Assembly (NCBI RefSeq): GCF_009740285.1
Contig: NZ_CP046566.1
Span: 1,856,501-1,920,500, forward strand
Source of the DNA: Phnomibacter ginsenosidimutans
GTDB lineage: Bacteria; Bacteroidota; Bacteroidia; Chitinophagales; Chitinophagaceae
Reading direction: 5' to 3'
DNA: 64,000 bases
Part shown: positions 7,810-16,317 of the stretch, piece by piece
How the letters are laid out: every line of letters begins with the position of its first letter
Numbering within the stretch: position 1 is the first letter of the stretch
Program-made: the position numbers and the translations under genes
Notes under the pieces: generated by a model
The model's database searches: none
Told to the model about the DNA's origin: nothing
Seen by the model: the letters and a program-made list of their open reading frames with translations, nothing else

Positions 7810-10233
7810 ATGAAAAACACACCAATCATTACCCTGCTGTTATTGTTGTTGCTCCCTGCTTTTACCATGGCACAACCCACAGGAAAAATAAAAGGTACGG
7901 CTAAAGAAGGGGCCACTATTTCGTTATTAAAAGCCACGGACTCTGCAGTGGTGAAGATGGCTGTGGCAGGAAGCGGCGGTCAATTTGAAATAGAACAATT
8001 GAGTTGGGGCAACTACCTGTTACAAATACATGCAGTTGGTTTTAAAGCATACATCTCGAATAAGTTTTCGCTGAATGATGCGGCGCCGACCTACGATGCT
8101 GGAATACTAAAACTACAACCCCTCAGCAATGAGCTCAACAATGTAACGGTAACGGCCCGCAAGCAAATGGTAGAAGTACAAGCCGATAAAACTGTTGTGA
8201 ATGTGGATGCTATGATTTCGAACACCGGTGCCACTGCATTGGAAGTGTTAGAAAAATCGCCTGGCATTTCGGTAGACAGAGATGGTAATATCAGCATGCG
8301 GGGCAAGCAGGGCGTAATGGTATTGATTGATGGCAAACCCAGTTATTTAACGGGTGCCGATTTGGTAAACCTGCTCAGCTCCATGACCGCCAATCAACTC
8401 GATCAGATTGAACTGATGACCAACCCTCCGGCCAAGTATGATGCGGCGGGAAATGCAGGCATCATCAACATCAAAACCAAAAAGAGCAGGCAGCGTGGCT
8501 GGAACGGCAACCTGAATTTGAGCTACGGGCAAGGAAAATATGAGAAGCTCAATAACAGCCTTAACCTCAATTACCGCAACGAAAAATTGAATGTGTATTT
8601 GAATTACAGCCAGCGGCATTTCAAAGATTTCAATAACCTGCTTATCAATCGTACCTACTACGATGCCACAGGAAAAGATGTGCAGGGCTATTTTGAGCAG
8701 CCCACGTATTTGCTCATCACGGGTAATCACAATAACCTGAAGGCTGGCGTGGATTTGTACCTGAGTAAGCAAACAACATTGGGTTTTTCAGCCAGTGGTT
8801 TCATATCGCCCAGAAATTTTGATGGCGAAAGCATCGGCCATTTGAAAGGTGCCGATGCGGTGATTGACTCGTCTACTTTTACATTTAGCGACAATGGCAA
8901 TCGTTGGCAAAATGCCGCTTTCAACATCAACCTGCGGCACAGTTTTTCAAAGAATAGTGAGCTCTCTGCTGATGTAGATTACAACCGTTACGACATGGCG
9001 AATAATCAGTTGTTTACCACGCAAATTGTACAGCCATTGGGTCAGTTAACGTTTAACGAATTGCTGAAAGGCAACCTGCCATCCGTTATTGATATCTACG
9101 CTGCCAAGGCTGATTACAGCTATACAACCAGCAAAGGGGTGAAGTTAGAAACCGGTTGGAAATCGAGTTATGTACGCACAGATAATACAGCTGATTACTT
9201 TTTGTGGGCCAACGGCAACTGGAAGCCGGACTATGATAAAACCAATCATTTTGAATACAAGGAAAACATCAATGCTGCGTATATCAACAGCAATAAAAGC
9301 TTTGGCAAGCTGAGTGTGCAGGCAGGTTTGCGTTTTGAAAATACCAATTACAAAGGCTATCAGCGGGGTAATCCACAAAAGGCAGATTCATCGTTCACCA
9401 ACAACTACAATAAGTTGTTTCCAACGGTGTACCTCAGCTATCCGCTTGATTCAAATAATACGGTGAACCTGAATGTTGGCCGTCGTATTGATCGTCCGGC
9501 GTACCAGCAAATGAATCCTTTTTTATTCTTCATCAATAAGTATACGTATCAGGTGGGCAACCCCTTCATTCAGCCACAGCTCACTACTACTTTCGAGCTG
9601 ACACACACGTACAAAAACTGGTTGACGACCACCATCAACCACAGCGAAACCAACAAGTACTTTTCTCAAATTTTCAGAACGGAAGGTGAAGTAACCATAC
9701 TGACTCAGGGCAACCTGGCCAGAATGCGCAACACCAGTCTCAGTATCAATGCACAACTGAATCCCACCAAGTGGTGGTCGGCCAATGTGAGCGGAACGCT
9801 TAACAAACGTGTGGTGAAAGGTGTAGGCAACAATGCCGATTTTGCCAGCGATAATGTGAGTTTTTCTGCCAATGCCAACAATAACTTTAAGCTTGGCAAA
9901 GGATGGAGTGCTGAACTATCGGGCAATTATAATTCCCGTTCTGCAGATGCGCAGTTTATAATTGCTGGCTTTGGTCAGGTGTCGGCAGGCATAGCGAAAC
10001 AAGTATTAAAAAACAAAGGCAGTGTAAAGTTGAATGTGCGGGATATTTTCTTTAGCCAAATCATCAATGGAGATATCCGCTATCAAAATGTACGGGAGCA
10101 TTTTAAACAAAGCCGGGATTCAAGAGTGGTGACCCTTTCTTTCTCTTATCGCTTTGGCAAAAACTTTAACGACAACCGCCGCAAAACCGGTGGCAGTAGC
10201 GAAGAGCAACAGCGGGTAGGTGTTGGTGGTTAA
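7810..10233 (+). CDS. outer membrane beta-barrel / TonB-dependent receptor family protein
   Basis: An 807-residue outer-membrane protein. The start at 7810 gives a clear signal peptide (hydrophobic run ending PAFTMAQ at about 21). It is followed by a carboxypeptidase-regulatory-like beta domain (about 25-105, GKIKGTAKEGATISLL), then a plug-like domain (VQADKTVVNVDAMI ... VMVLIDGKPSYLTGADL ... MTNPPAKYDAAGNAGIINIKTKK), then a long barrel rich in alternating aromatic strands and ending in SFSYRFGKNF. This is the large Bacteroidota OMP_b-brl_3 type of TonB-receptor relative; the substrate cannot be read from the sequence. There is no SusD partner, so it is not a standard SusCD pair. A terminator shared with the convergent gene follows. 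Confidence 0.88.
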   Translation: MKNTPIITLLLLLLLPAFTMAQPTGKIKGTAKEGATISLLKATDSAVVKMAVAGSGGQFEIEQLSWGNYLLQIHAVGFKAYISNKFSLNDAAPTYDAGILKLQPLSNELNNVTVTARKQMVEVQADKTVVNVDAMISNTGATALEVLEKSPGISVDRDGNISMRGKQGVMVLIDGKPSYLTGADLVNLLSSMTANQLDQIELMTNPPAKYDAAGNAGIINIKTKKSRQRGWNGNLNLSYGQGKYEKLNNSLNLNYRNEKLNVYLNYSQRHFKDFNNLLINRTYYDATGKDVQGYFEQPTYLLITGNHNNLKAGVDLYLSKQTTLGFSASGFISPRNFDGESIGHLKGADAVIDSSTFTFSDNGNRWQNAAFNINLRHSFSKNSELSADVDYNRYDMANNQLFTTQIVQPLGQLTFNELLKGNLPSVIDIYAAKADYSYTTSKGVKLETGWKSSYVRTDNTADYFLWANGNWKPDYDKTNHFEYKENINAAYINSNKSFGKLSVQAGLRFENTNYKGYQRGNPQKADSSFTNNYNKLFPTVYLSYPLDSNNTVNLNVGRRIDRPAYQQMNPFLFFINKYTYQVGNPFIQPQLTTTFELTHTYKNWLTTTINHSETNKYFSQIFRTEGEVTILTQGNLARMRNTSLSINAQLNPTKWWSANVSGTLNKRVVKGVGNNADFASDNVSFSANANNNFKLGKGWSAELSGNYNSRSADAQFIIAGFGQVSAGIAKQVLKNKGSVKLNVRDIFFSQIINGDIRYQNVREHFKQSRDSRVVTLSFSYRFGKNFNDNRRKTGGSSEEQQRVGVGG

Positions 10234-10253
10234 TGCAAAATTCCGCTACAAAC

Positions 10254-10288
10254 AAAAGGCCGCTGATGTAAAAATCAGCGGCCTTTTT
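10254..10288. terminator. bidirectional terminator between the barrel gene and the M42 peptidase
   Basis: A 14-bp perfect stem (10254-10267 with 10274-10287) around AAAGGCCGCTGAT, flanked by A and T runs on both sides. It lies between convergent genes and can serve either strand. Confidence 0.9.
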
Positions 10289-10304
10289 ATGATGCTATCA
10301 ATGG

Positions 10305-11425
10305 TTAATCGAAATAACTGAGGTTGGTTTTTGGTGTCAACACTTTCAGCGTTTCAAACATCAGTTGAATGGTGCTTTCGATATCTTTTTTGTGCAGCAT
10401 TTCTACCGTAGTGTGCATGTAGCGCAACGGTATAGAAATGAGGACCGAAGGACAACCATCATTGCTGTAAGCAAAGCTGTCGGTATCGGTGCCAGTGCTG
10501 CGGCTGAGGGCCCGCCATTGCACATCAATTTTCTTTTTGTCGGCTACATCTTCTACCAGGCCCAACAGTTTGTTGTGAATGGCAGGAGCATACGCCAGTG
10601 ACGGACCTTTGCCGCAAGCCACATCACCTTCAATGTTTTTGTTGATGAGCGGCGTAGTGGTATCATGCGTTACATCGGTTACAATGGCTACGTTGGGTTT
10701 GATGCGGCGGGCAATCATTTCTGCACCACGCAATCCAATCTCTTCCTGCACGGCATTTACCACATACAAAGAATAGGGGAGTTTGATGTTGTTTTCTTTG
10801 ATAAGGCGGGCCACTTCGGCAATCATAAAACCACCCACCCGGTTGTCGAATGCACGGGCAATGAGGTAGTCATTCGCCAGTTCATCAAAGCCATCCTGAT
10901 AGGTAACAACTGCACCTATATGAATGCCGAGTTCTTCTACTTCTTTTTGCTGCGGGCACCACAATCGAGCCATAGGTTATCGGTGCGGGGGCTAGGTTCT
11001 TTAGTATCGGCAGTACCAATCCGTGTATGAATGGCCGGCCAGCCGAACACCGCTTTCACTGGTCCTTTTTTACCATGAATGAGCACCCGCATAGAAGGCG
11101 CAATCTGATGGTCTACACCACCGTTGCGCTTCAGGTACATCAATCCGGAGTCCGTGATATAGTTTACAAACCAGCTGATTTCATCCACGTGGGCTTCAAT
11201 TACCACTTTGAAATCCTGCCCGGGATTGATAATGGCAGCAGCCGAACCATAAGGATCGGTAAACTGCTCATCGCTGTATTGCTTTACGTAATTGAGCCAC
11301 ACCTGCTGTCCGCTTTTTTCAAAACCCACAGGGCTGGGCGTATTCAAATAATTTTTCAGAAACTGATATGATGCAGCGGGAATGCCTCCCTTTTTACTGC
11401 CTTCTTTTTTCTTACTCTTTGCCAT
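10305..11425 (-). CDS. M42 family metallopeptidase, apparent one-base frameshift
   Basis: A dinuclear-metal aminopeptidase of the M42 (glutamyl aminopeptidase/cellulase-M-like) family, split into two frames. The N-terminal part starts at 11425 (MAKSKKKEGS) and carries EAHVDEISWF with the first metal histidine and aspartate. It reads into a TAG ending at 10937. The C-terminal part carries AFDNRVGGF, NAVQEEIGLRGAE with the catalytic glutamate pair, TDVTHD, and MHTTVEML with the last histidine. The break is in a run of five A on the coding strand (T5 at 10944-10948). One more A restores RSKKEVEELGI and gives 373 residues. Either an assembly error, a real mutation, or -1 slippage on C-AAA-AAG; I favour assembly error. 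Confidence 0.85.
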
Positions 11426-11441
11426 ATTGCTAAATGATTGT

Positions 11442-12362
11442 TTACGTAGAACGAATGTAAGTATCCAACAAGCCAATGCCAAGGAAAGTTGGCTGCAGTA
11501 TCAACTGCACATCAAGCCATAAAAAACGCAGCGGTGCATTTGGTTGTTGATGTGCCCGAAGACTCCACCACACTATGCAGCACCAGTACAACAAATGCGC
11601 TGCAATGAAAATGATGGATAAATTAAACTGCATTTGATACACCAGCAGCAGCATGGCGCCCATACTGCCGAGGAGAAGGATGATGTTTTTCAATGCTTCG
11701 TGGCTCCACACTTGCAGTAGCGAACGACTCATGTATTCTGGATCGATAGCAGCATCCCGGTTATCGAATGGAATGGTAATCATGACGAGGAAGCAAACCC
11801 GAAAAATCAACAGTAGTATCAATTCTGAAGTGCGGTCATTCCAACTGGTTAAGTCGAAAAGGGTACAGAAAAATGACCACACAAAAGCCAGCATACAAAT
11901 CTTCCAGATGCCGTTGTTTTTCCAGCGTTTCATGCGTGTAAATGGCAGCACGGGAAAGCTATACGCCAGCGACAGGAGTACCGTAATACCTACCACTTCC
12001 CATTGCGTAGCACTCAATTGTAATGGTATGAATGCATAACTCACAGCAATTGTTGATGCATTTATAATCAGTAATACCGGCCAAAACCGCAACCAAAACT
12101 GTTGCCGGGCTGTGGGCTGCACTTGATGAGAAATGACCTTCGTGTAGAGGTCGTGGAGATTGTAAAAAGTATAGCAGGCTATTGCCGCCCAAAGCAGTTG
12201 CTTGGCAATAATGTGTGCAGGATGCATTTGCAGTTGAACCTGCCACAATAAAGTGGCCGCAGCAATGGCAATAAGCACATTGCTGTAGTACAAAGCAAAG
12301 ATGAATTTGCGCAACAAATTAATTGCGGATAATGAGTGGTTTATCGGTGCTGATGGTGTCAC
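11442..12362 (-). CDS. polytopic membrane protein, UbiA-prenyltransferase-like
   Basis: A 306-residue integral membrane protein with about eight or nine hydrophobic segments. The general layout and two polar loop motifs, YTFYNLHDLY (about 66-75) and PFDNRDAAID (about 199-208), recall UbiA-type aromatic prenyltransferases. The first Asp-rich motif is degraded (NLHD instead of NDxxDxxxD), so activity is doubtful. The 12362 start overlaps the upstream lipoprotein gene by 44 bases; a later non-ATG start is possible. It ends just upstream of the M42 gene. Function is inferred weakly. Confidence 0.6.
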   Translation of the reverse strand: MTPSAPINHSLSAINLLRKFIFALYYSNVLIAIAAATLLWQVQLQMHPAHIIAKQLLWAAIACYTFYNLHDLYTKVISHQVQPTARQQFWLRFWPVLLIINASTIAVSYAFIPLQLSATQWEVVGITVLLSLAYSFPVLPFTRMKRWKNNGIWKICMLAFVWSFFCTLFDLTSWNDRTSELILLLIFRVCFLVMITIPFDNRDAAIDPEYMSRSLLQVWSHEALKNIILLLGSMGAMLLLVYQMQFNLSIIFIAAHLLYWCCIVWWSLRAHQQPNAPLRFLWLDVQLILQPTFLGIGLLDTYIRST

Positions 12363-12783
12363 TCACGTTTTTGGCTTTGTCTTTAATCCAGAAATAAAAA
12401 GTGGTGGTGTCTGGGCGGTTACATTTTGGGGAAAAGATTAGATACCCTGAAATATTAACACTATTTGCAAAAGTAACTTCCAATTCCCCCTTACTATTAG
12501 TTGTAGTAGGAAATGTAGGAATGGGGTATCCTACAGAAATATTACTAGTAGGGCATCCCTTTGCTTCTGATCGAATAAAAAGACTATCAGTTAAATCTCC
12601 TTCTTTATCACTAAATTCTAGTCTTAAGGTTATGAATCCGCCCCGGGCCACATCATAGCTGTCGGCTTTAATGAATTTGAGCTGCGGCTTGCTGGTGTAT
12701 TTGTCTTTTCCACAGGCATACAGCAAAATGGCGGCGACAAACAATGCGCCAACAGATAAAAGTGATAATCTTTGATGCGACAT
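12319..12783 (-). CDS. hypothetical lipoprotein
   Basis: A 154-residue exported lipoprotein: the signal segment ends with the lipobox LLYAC and the modified cysteine is residue 24. The mature part looks like a single beta-sandwich domain (GGFITLRLEFSDKEGDLTD; FYFWIKDKAKNVSDTI), as in many small Bacteroidota surface lipoproteins. The middle of the gene is visibly AT-richer than its neighbours. A TACATTTG promoter element lies only four bases upstream of the start codon, so the mRNA may be leaderless. The 3' end overlaps the next gene on the same strand. Confidence 0.75.
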   Translation of the reverse strand: MSHQRLSLLSVGALFVAAILLYACGKDKYTSKPQLKFIKADSYDVARGGFITLRLEFSDKEGDLTDSLFIRSEAKGCPTSNISVGYPIPTFPTTTNSKGELEVTFANSVNISGYLIFSPKCNRPDTTTFYFWIKDKAKNVSDTISTDKPLIIRN

Positions 12784-12787
12784 AAAC

Positions 12788-12795
12788 CAAATGTA
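12788..12795 (-). promoter_or_regulatory. -7 element for the 12783 lipoprotein gene
   Basis: Reading the minus strand, TACATTTG matches the Bacteroidota TAnnTTTG element. No clear -33 TTG is seen at the expected distance. Only four bases separate it from the ATG. Confidence 0.45.
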
Positions 12796-12803
12796 ATAAT
12801 AAG

Positions 12804-13799
12804 TTGGATGTAGCTGCAGGCAGTTCGTTGCCCTTTCACATTTTTAACGTAACGCCAAACGATTTTGTTGCGACTGCTTTGCTGGCCTATCAGCATCAGG
12901 TGCAACACAATGCGGTGTACCGGGAATATGTGCAAGCCTTACATAAGTTGCAGCATGTTCCTGCTGCCATTACCGACATTCCTTTTTTGCCCATTTCTTT
13001 TTTTAAAACACATGCTGTACAAGCATTTGAGGGCGAACCTGAAATAATTTTTACCAGCAGTGGTACCACCGGTATGCAGCAAAGCCGTCATTTTGTAAAG
13101 GAAGTGGCTCTGTATGAGCAAAGTTTTGTGCAAGGGTTTACCAATGCATATGGCGACCCATCACCATTTGCCTGGCTGTGCCTGCTGCCATCCTATATGG
13201 AGCGTAGCGGCTCATCTCTCATTTACATGGCAGAGCATTTTGTACGCCATAGCCAACATAAGGAAAGTGGTTTTTTTCTGCAGGCAGATGAAGTATTGAT
13301 TGAACGACTTGAACATTGCAGGCAACAACAAAAACCAACTGTGTTGCTGGGCGTGAGTTTCGCATTGCTCGATTTTGCTGAGCGTCATCAACATATTGAT
13401 TTGAGCCACTGTATCATTATGGATACCGGTGGCATGAAGGGCCGAAGGAAAGAACTGACCCGTGCCGAACTCCATGAACAACTGCAGGAAGCTTTTCAGG
13501 TGCCTGCTATACACAGCGAGTATGGCATGACGGAACTGCTGAGTCAGGCCTACTCCAAGGGCCATGGACGTTACCATCCACCTGCTTGGATGAAAGTGCT
13601 GGTGCGTAGCGAAGAAGATCCATTCGAGCTGCACAGCACCGGTGCCGGGCTGTTGTTGGTGATTGATTTAGCCAACATCCACAGCTGCTGTTTTATTGAA
13701 ACGCAGGATGTAGGCCGAGTGTATGATGACGGCAGTTTTGAAGTACTTGGCCGCATGGACAATTCGGATATACGTGGCTGCAGTTTATTACTGCTGTAA
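12804..13799 (+). CDS. LuxE/PaaK-like acyl-protein synthetase
   Basis: A 331-residue adenylate-forming-like protein of the LuxE acyl-protein synthetase group. The phosphate-binding motif TSSGTTGMQQS is at about 84-94. The region HSEYGMTELLSQAYSKG (about 237-253) corresponds to the acyl-adenylate core motif YGxTE, and a C-terminal DVGRVYDDGSFEVLGRMD follows. LuxE proteins activate fatty acids for LuxC reductase, but no luxC or other acyl-reductase gene is nearby, so the substrate is unknown. The gene is divergent from the 12319 lipoprotein gene with only 20 bases between the starts. A bidirectional terminator follows. Confidence 0.78.
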   Translation: MDVAAGSSLPFHIFNVTPNDFVATALLAYQHQVQHNAVYREYVQALHKLQHVPAAITDIPFLPISFFKTHAVQAFEGEPEIIFTSSGTTGMQQSRHFVKEVALYEQSFVQGFTNAYGDPSPFAWLCLLPSYMERSGSSLIYMAEHFVRHSQHKESGFFLQADEVLIERLEHCRQQQKPTVLLGVSFALLDFAERHQHIDLSHCIIMDTGGMKGRRKELTRAELHEQLQEAFQVPAIHSEYGMTELLSQAYSKGHGRYHPPAWMKVLVRSEEDPFELHSTGAGLLLVIDLANIHSCCFIETQDVGRVYDDGSFEVLGRMDNSDIRGCSLLLL

Positions 13800-13801
13800 A
13801 C

Positions 13802-13836
13802 AAAAAGCCCGGCATCAATTGATGCCGGGCTTTTTT
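13802..13836. terminator. bidirectional terminator
   Basis: A near-perfect palindrome, AAGCCCGGCATCAA with its complement, flanked by A and T tracts. It separates the convergent LuxE-like and protease genes. Confidence 0.9.
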
Positions 13837-13850
13837 ATAAAAAGGTGGAA

Positions 13851-14963
13851 TTAGTTGTAAGCTTTTACCATAAATACGCAGTCTTGCAAACGCTTGATTT
13901 GCTCTACGCGGTCGAGGTTGCGAATGTTTGACTTACCCGGAATTTGCAGGTCTTTAAAAGCACTGTCTTTTTTCAGTTCTTCAATTGCCCGGTTGATGTT
14001 GCTGGCCTTGGTGGCAAATACTACATCGTCGGCCTGCCGGTCGCGGGTCGACAAAATGCCGATGATATTACCGTTCTTATCCAAAACGGGGCCGCCACTG
14101 TTGCCAGGGTTGGCGCTGATAGATAATTGAATGCTCAGAGAGTCGTCGTTATAACCAGTGCCGGCACTCAGGTAGCCACGGTTATATACAATGCTATTTC
14201 TGGGGTAACCGAGGGTGAAGAGTTCTTCGCCCAAATCAGCATTGTTCTTACGAATGCCATAGGGGAGGCTGCTCTTTGGCTTCCAGTCGGCATCGGCTAT
14301 TTGCAAAATGGCAATGTCGTTGGCAGCATCGGTATACACCGTTTTGGCTACATACTCATGTCCATTATTTACCACTATCAATGTAGAAGAGCCGTTTACC
14401 ACATGGTAATTGGTGGCCAGATAACCATCGCCATCTACCAAAAAGCTGGTACCGCTACCAACGGGTTCGCTTTCTGGCGATTTGCCGGCAGGTGTGGTTA
14501 TCAGTTGGTTTATTTTTTGGCCTTGTGCATTCTGACGGCTTTCGAGGGCATTCAGTTTGCGGCTAAGGTTCTGCAGGTCTTTTACAGCCTTGGGGGCAAA
14601 CAGTTGCATGGCAGCGCTAATGCTCAACGCAGTGATACCTGCTATGGATGCGGCCACACCTATGGTACGCTTGTACCGGCGCCAAAATTCTATCACCGTA
14701 GCTGTTTTGGGGGCCTCAGGTGTTTCGGTGCTAATCAGTTGTTGTTCGAGCAATTTGTTATGAACCGACTGTAACTGGTGCTTCATTTTTTTGATGTCAC
14801 CATAATGTTCCAGCTGATTCAAAAAGGCATGCTGCTCTACCACCAACTGGTCTATTTCTGCATGCTGGCTACGCAATGCCTCAAAGCGGATACGTTCCTC
14901 TTCGTGCATTTCATTGCGCAGATAGCGTTCTATCGCATCTAATAATACCAGGTCGTCCATCAC
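13851..14963 (-). CDS. membrane-tethered trypsin-like (S1) serine protease with anti-sigma-like N-terminus
   Basis: A 370-residue protein with three parts. Residues 1-80 are cytoplasmic and resemble anti-sigma-factor N-termini (DAIERYLRNEMHEEERIRFEAL). About 101-122 is a single transmembrane helix. The extracytoplasmic part from about 165 is a DegP-like S1 protease with His187 (TNYHVV), Asp216 (ANDIAIL) and Ser289 (GNSGGPV). A short coiled-coil linker lies at 127-156. No PDZ domain is present. The start overlaps the stop of the upstream sigma-factor gene by one base (TGATG), so the two are translationally coupled. I infer, but cannot show, that the protein senses envelope stress and controls that sigma factor. 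Confidence 0.85.
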   Translation of the reverse strand: MMDDLVLLDAIERYLRNEMHEEERIRFEALRSQHAEIDQLVVEQHAFLNQLEHYGDIKKMKHQLQSVHNKLLEQQLISTETPEAPKTATVIEFWRRYKRTIGVAASIAGITALSISAAMQLFAPKAVKDLQNLSRKLNALESRQNAQGQKINQLITTPAGKSPESEPVGSGTSFLVDGDGYLATNYHVVNGSSTLIVVNNGHEYVAKTVYTDAANDIAILQIADADWKPKSSLPYGIRKNNADLGEELFTLGYPRNSIVYNRGYLSAGTGYNDDSLSIQLSISANPGNSGGPVLDKNGNIIGILSTRDRQADDVVFATKASNINRAIEELKKDSAFKDLQIPGKSNIRNLDRVEQIKRLQDCVFMVKAYN

Positions 14964-15529
14964 TATCGGTCTTTATTATATTGAGCAAAAAACAATTTCT
15001 TCAATCTGATCAGGCATTTGTACTTCTGGTTCTTGGCATTGTCGGCATTGGTATATCCAAACTCATCGGCTATTTCAACCATGGGTTTCTTTTGAATATA
15101 AAATGCTTCCAACAGGCTTTTGCAGGGTTCTCCCAAATGCCGCATGGCCATATCCATCATGTCAAAGTCTACATCCTGTTTGGCCTTTTCCTCTATCTCT
15201 TCTTCTACAGGTACAATGTCTTCTATGCCTTCTACTGGAGTGCCAAACCTGCTTTGCTGCTGCAGTTTTTTTAGCCACAGCCTGCGGCAAATAGAGTAGA
15301 GGTAAGTTTTGATTTGGCAGGTAAGTGTAAACTCGGGGTCTTTACTTTTTTCGTAGAGCACCACCATTGCTTCCTGAAAAATATCTCTGGCGTCGTCGAA
15401 ACTGCCGTTGTTCTGAATCACGAATGTTTGTACCAAACCGAAATTTTCGCGGTAAATGGTTTCTACATCCCGATGATCATTCAGGGCAAGACCTTCCAGC
15501 AACTTCTTTTCCTTACTATACTCTTTCAC
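14963..15529 (-). CDS. RNA polymerase sigma-70 family factor (ECF type)
   Basis: A 188-residue alternative sigma factor. Region 2 is visible at about 20-95 (IYRENFGLVQTFV ... DDARDIFQEAMVVLYEK ... TYLYSICRRLWLKKL), and region 4 at about 130-185 with a helix-turn-helix (MVEIADEFGYTNADNAKNQK) and a basic end. An acidic linker joins them (about 103-122). It is directly coupled to the tethered protease gene, whose N-terminus looks like an anti-sigma domain. A possible -7 element is on the minus strand at 15630-15637. The exact ECF group was not determined. Confidence 0.9.
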   Translation of the reverse strand: MKEYSKEKKLLEGLALNDHRDVETIYRENFGLVQTFVIQNNGSFDDARDIFQEAMVVLYEKSKDPEFTLTCQIKTYLYSICRRLWLKKLQQQSRFGTPVEGIEDIVPVEEEIEEKAKQDVDFDMMDMAMRHLGEPCKSLLEAFYIQKKPMVEIADEFGYTNADNAKNQKYKCLIRLKKLFFAQYNKDR

Positions 15530-15629
15530 CTATTTCCGCTTTTAATTCCCGGTTAATGGTTTGGTAACCCACGCTTAATAATATTTAAGCAATCGTGCCT
15601 CTGTTATGGCCGGCCTGTAGGGGTGTCTG

Positions 15630-15637
15630 CAAATGTA
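15630..15637 (-). promoter_or_regulatory. candidate -7 element for the sigma factor-protease operon
   Basis: The minus strand reads TACATTTG, matching TAnnTTTG, about 100 bases upstream of the sigma-factor start. No matching -33 TTG was found. Confidence 0.35.
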
Positions 15638-15786
15638 CAGGGGAAAATGAAAAAATATTTTTAGCCCAAACTATTGAAAATGAAAGAGTTGAGTCTTTGC
15701 AGAAAAAAAACTTCAATTTTTTTTATTTCCCGAGGTTACCTTTTTTGCGGCCGGAATTATTAGTCAAACATTAAAAACAAAATCAA

Positions 15787-15972
15787 ATGAAAAAGTTGCT
15801 CTTCGTTGCCTTCATGGGCGCCCTCGTAGCTTGTGGTGAAACTGCTACTGAAACTCCTGCTGCTGACACTACTGCTCCTGTAGCTGACACTACTGCTCCT
15901 GTAGTAGCTGACACTACTGCTGCTGACACTACTGCTGCTGCTCCAGTTGATACTACTGCAGCTGCTAAGTAA
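15787..15972 (+). CDS. small low-complexity lipoprotein
   Basis: A 61-residue predicted lipoprotein. The signal segment ends with the lipobox ALVAC (cysteine 16). The mature 45 residues consist almost only of Ala, Thr, Asp, Pro and Val in repeats of the form ADTTAPV, encoded by near-identical DNA units (GCTGACACTACTGCT). Such small Ala/Thr/Asp-rich lipoproteins are common in Chitinophagaceae, sometimes under wrong enzyme names. No function is known to me. A terminator follows at 16064. Confidence 0.7.
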   Translation: MKKLLFVAFMGALVACGETATETPAADTTAPVADTTAPVVADTTAADTTAAAPVDTTAAAK

Positions 15973-16063
15973 TTAGCCAACAATCATGCTTTGGCACAAT
16001 GCCCTTGCTTGCCGGGGTAGCCAAATACAGCATTCAAGAATTTTTATATGGCAAGCAATCGTT

Positions 16064-16093
16064 AGGCCGTTCTGATTCTTCAGAATGGCTTTT
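16064..16093 (+). terminator. intrinsic terminator after the small lipoprotein gene
   Basis: A 10-bp stem with one G-T pair (GCCGTTCTGA, 16066-16075, with TCAGAATGGC, 16080-16089) and a TTCT loop, followed by TTTT. Confidence 0.75.
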
Positions 16094-16281
16094 CTTTTCT
16101 ACGCAGCTGCCTGGCCGGTAAGAAAAGAAGTCGGAAATAACAGCTACAAAAAAGTTGAATTGATTTCGCATCAATTCGCAAGGAAATGTAGAATGTGAGT
16201 GTTTGTTTTCAACAAATGCTTCTAAGTCGTGAATAATCTTGAATAAATTCAGGAAGCTGTCAATTTCTGTCAAAAAAAATC

Positions 16282-16312
16282 TTGGCTGGTTTTTGGCACC
16301 GCTTTATATTTG
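16282..16312 (+). promoter_or_regulatory. promoter of the pheA leader / aromatic operon
   Basis: TTG at 16282-16284, a 20-base spacer and TATATTTG at 16305-16312, a full match to the Bacteroidota TTG-N20-TAnnTTTG pattern. The same spacing is seen at the tRNA-Gln promoter. The G of the -7 element is only five bases from the leader ATG, so transcription should begin at or next to that ATG. Confidence 0.75.
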
Positions 16313-16317
16313 CAGCA

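Larger units (their letters stand above)
15973..16317. other. intergenic region upstream of the aromatic operon
   Basis: 345 bases without a convincing gene. It contains the terminator of the small lipoprotein gene (16064-16093) and, at its end, the promoter of the pheA leader (16282-16312). A 79-codon open frame on the minus strand inside it has no start context or recognisable product, and I do not call it. Confidence 0.6.

Noticed and set aside
16034-16273. A 79-codon minus-strand frame in the gap before the aromatic operon
   Set aside because: It covers a terminator, has no promoter or start context, and no recognisable domain.
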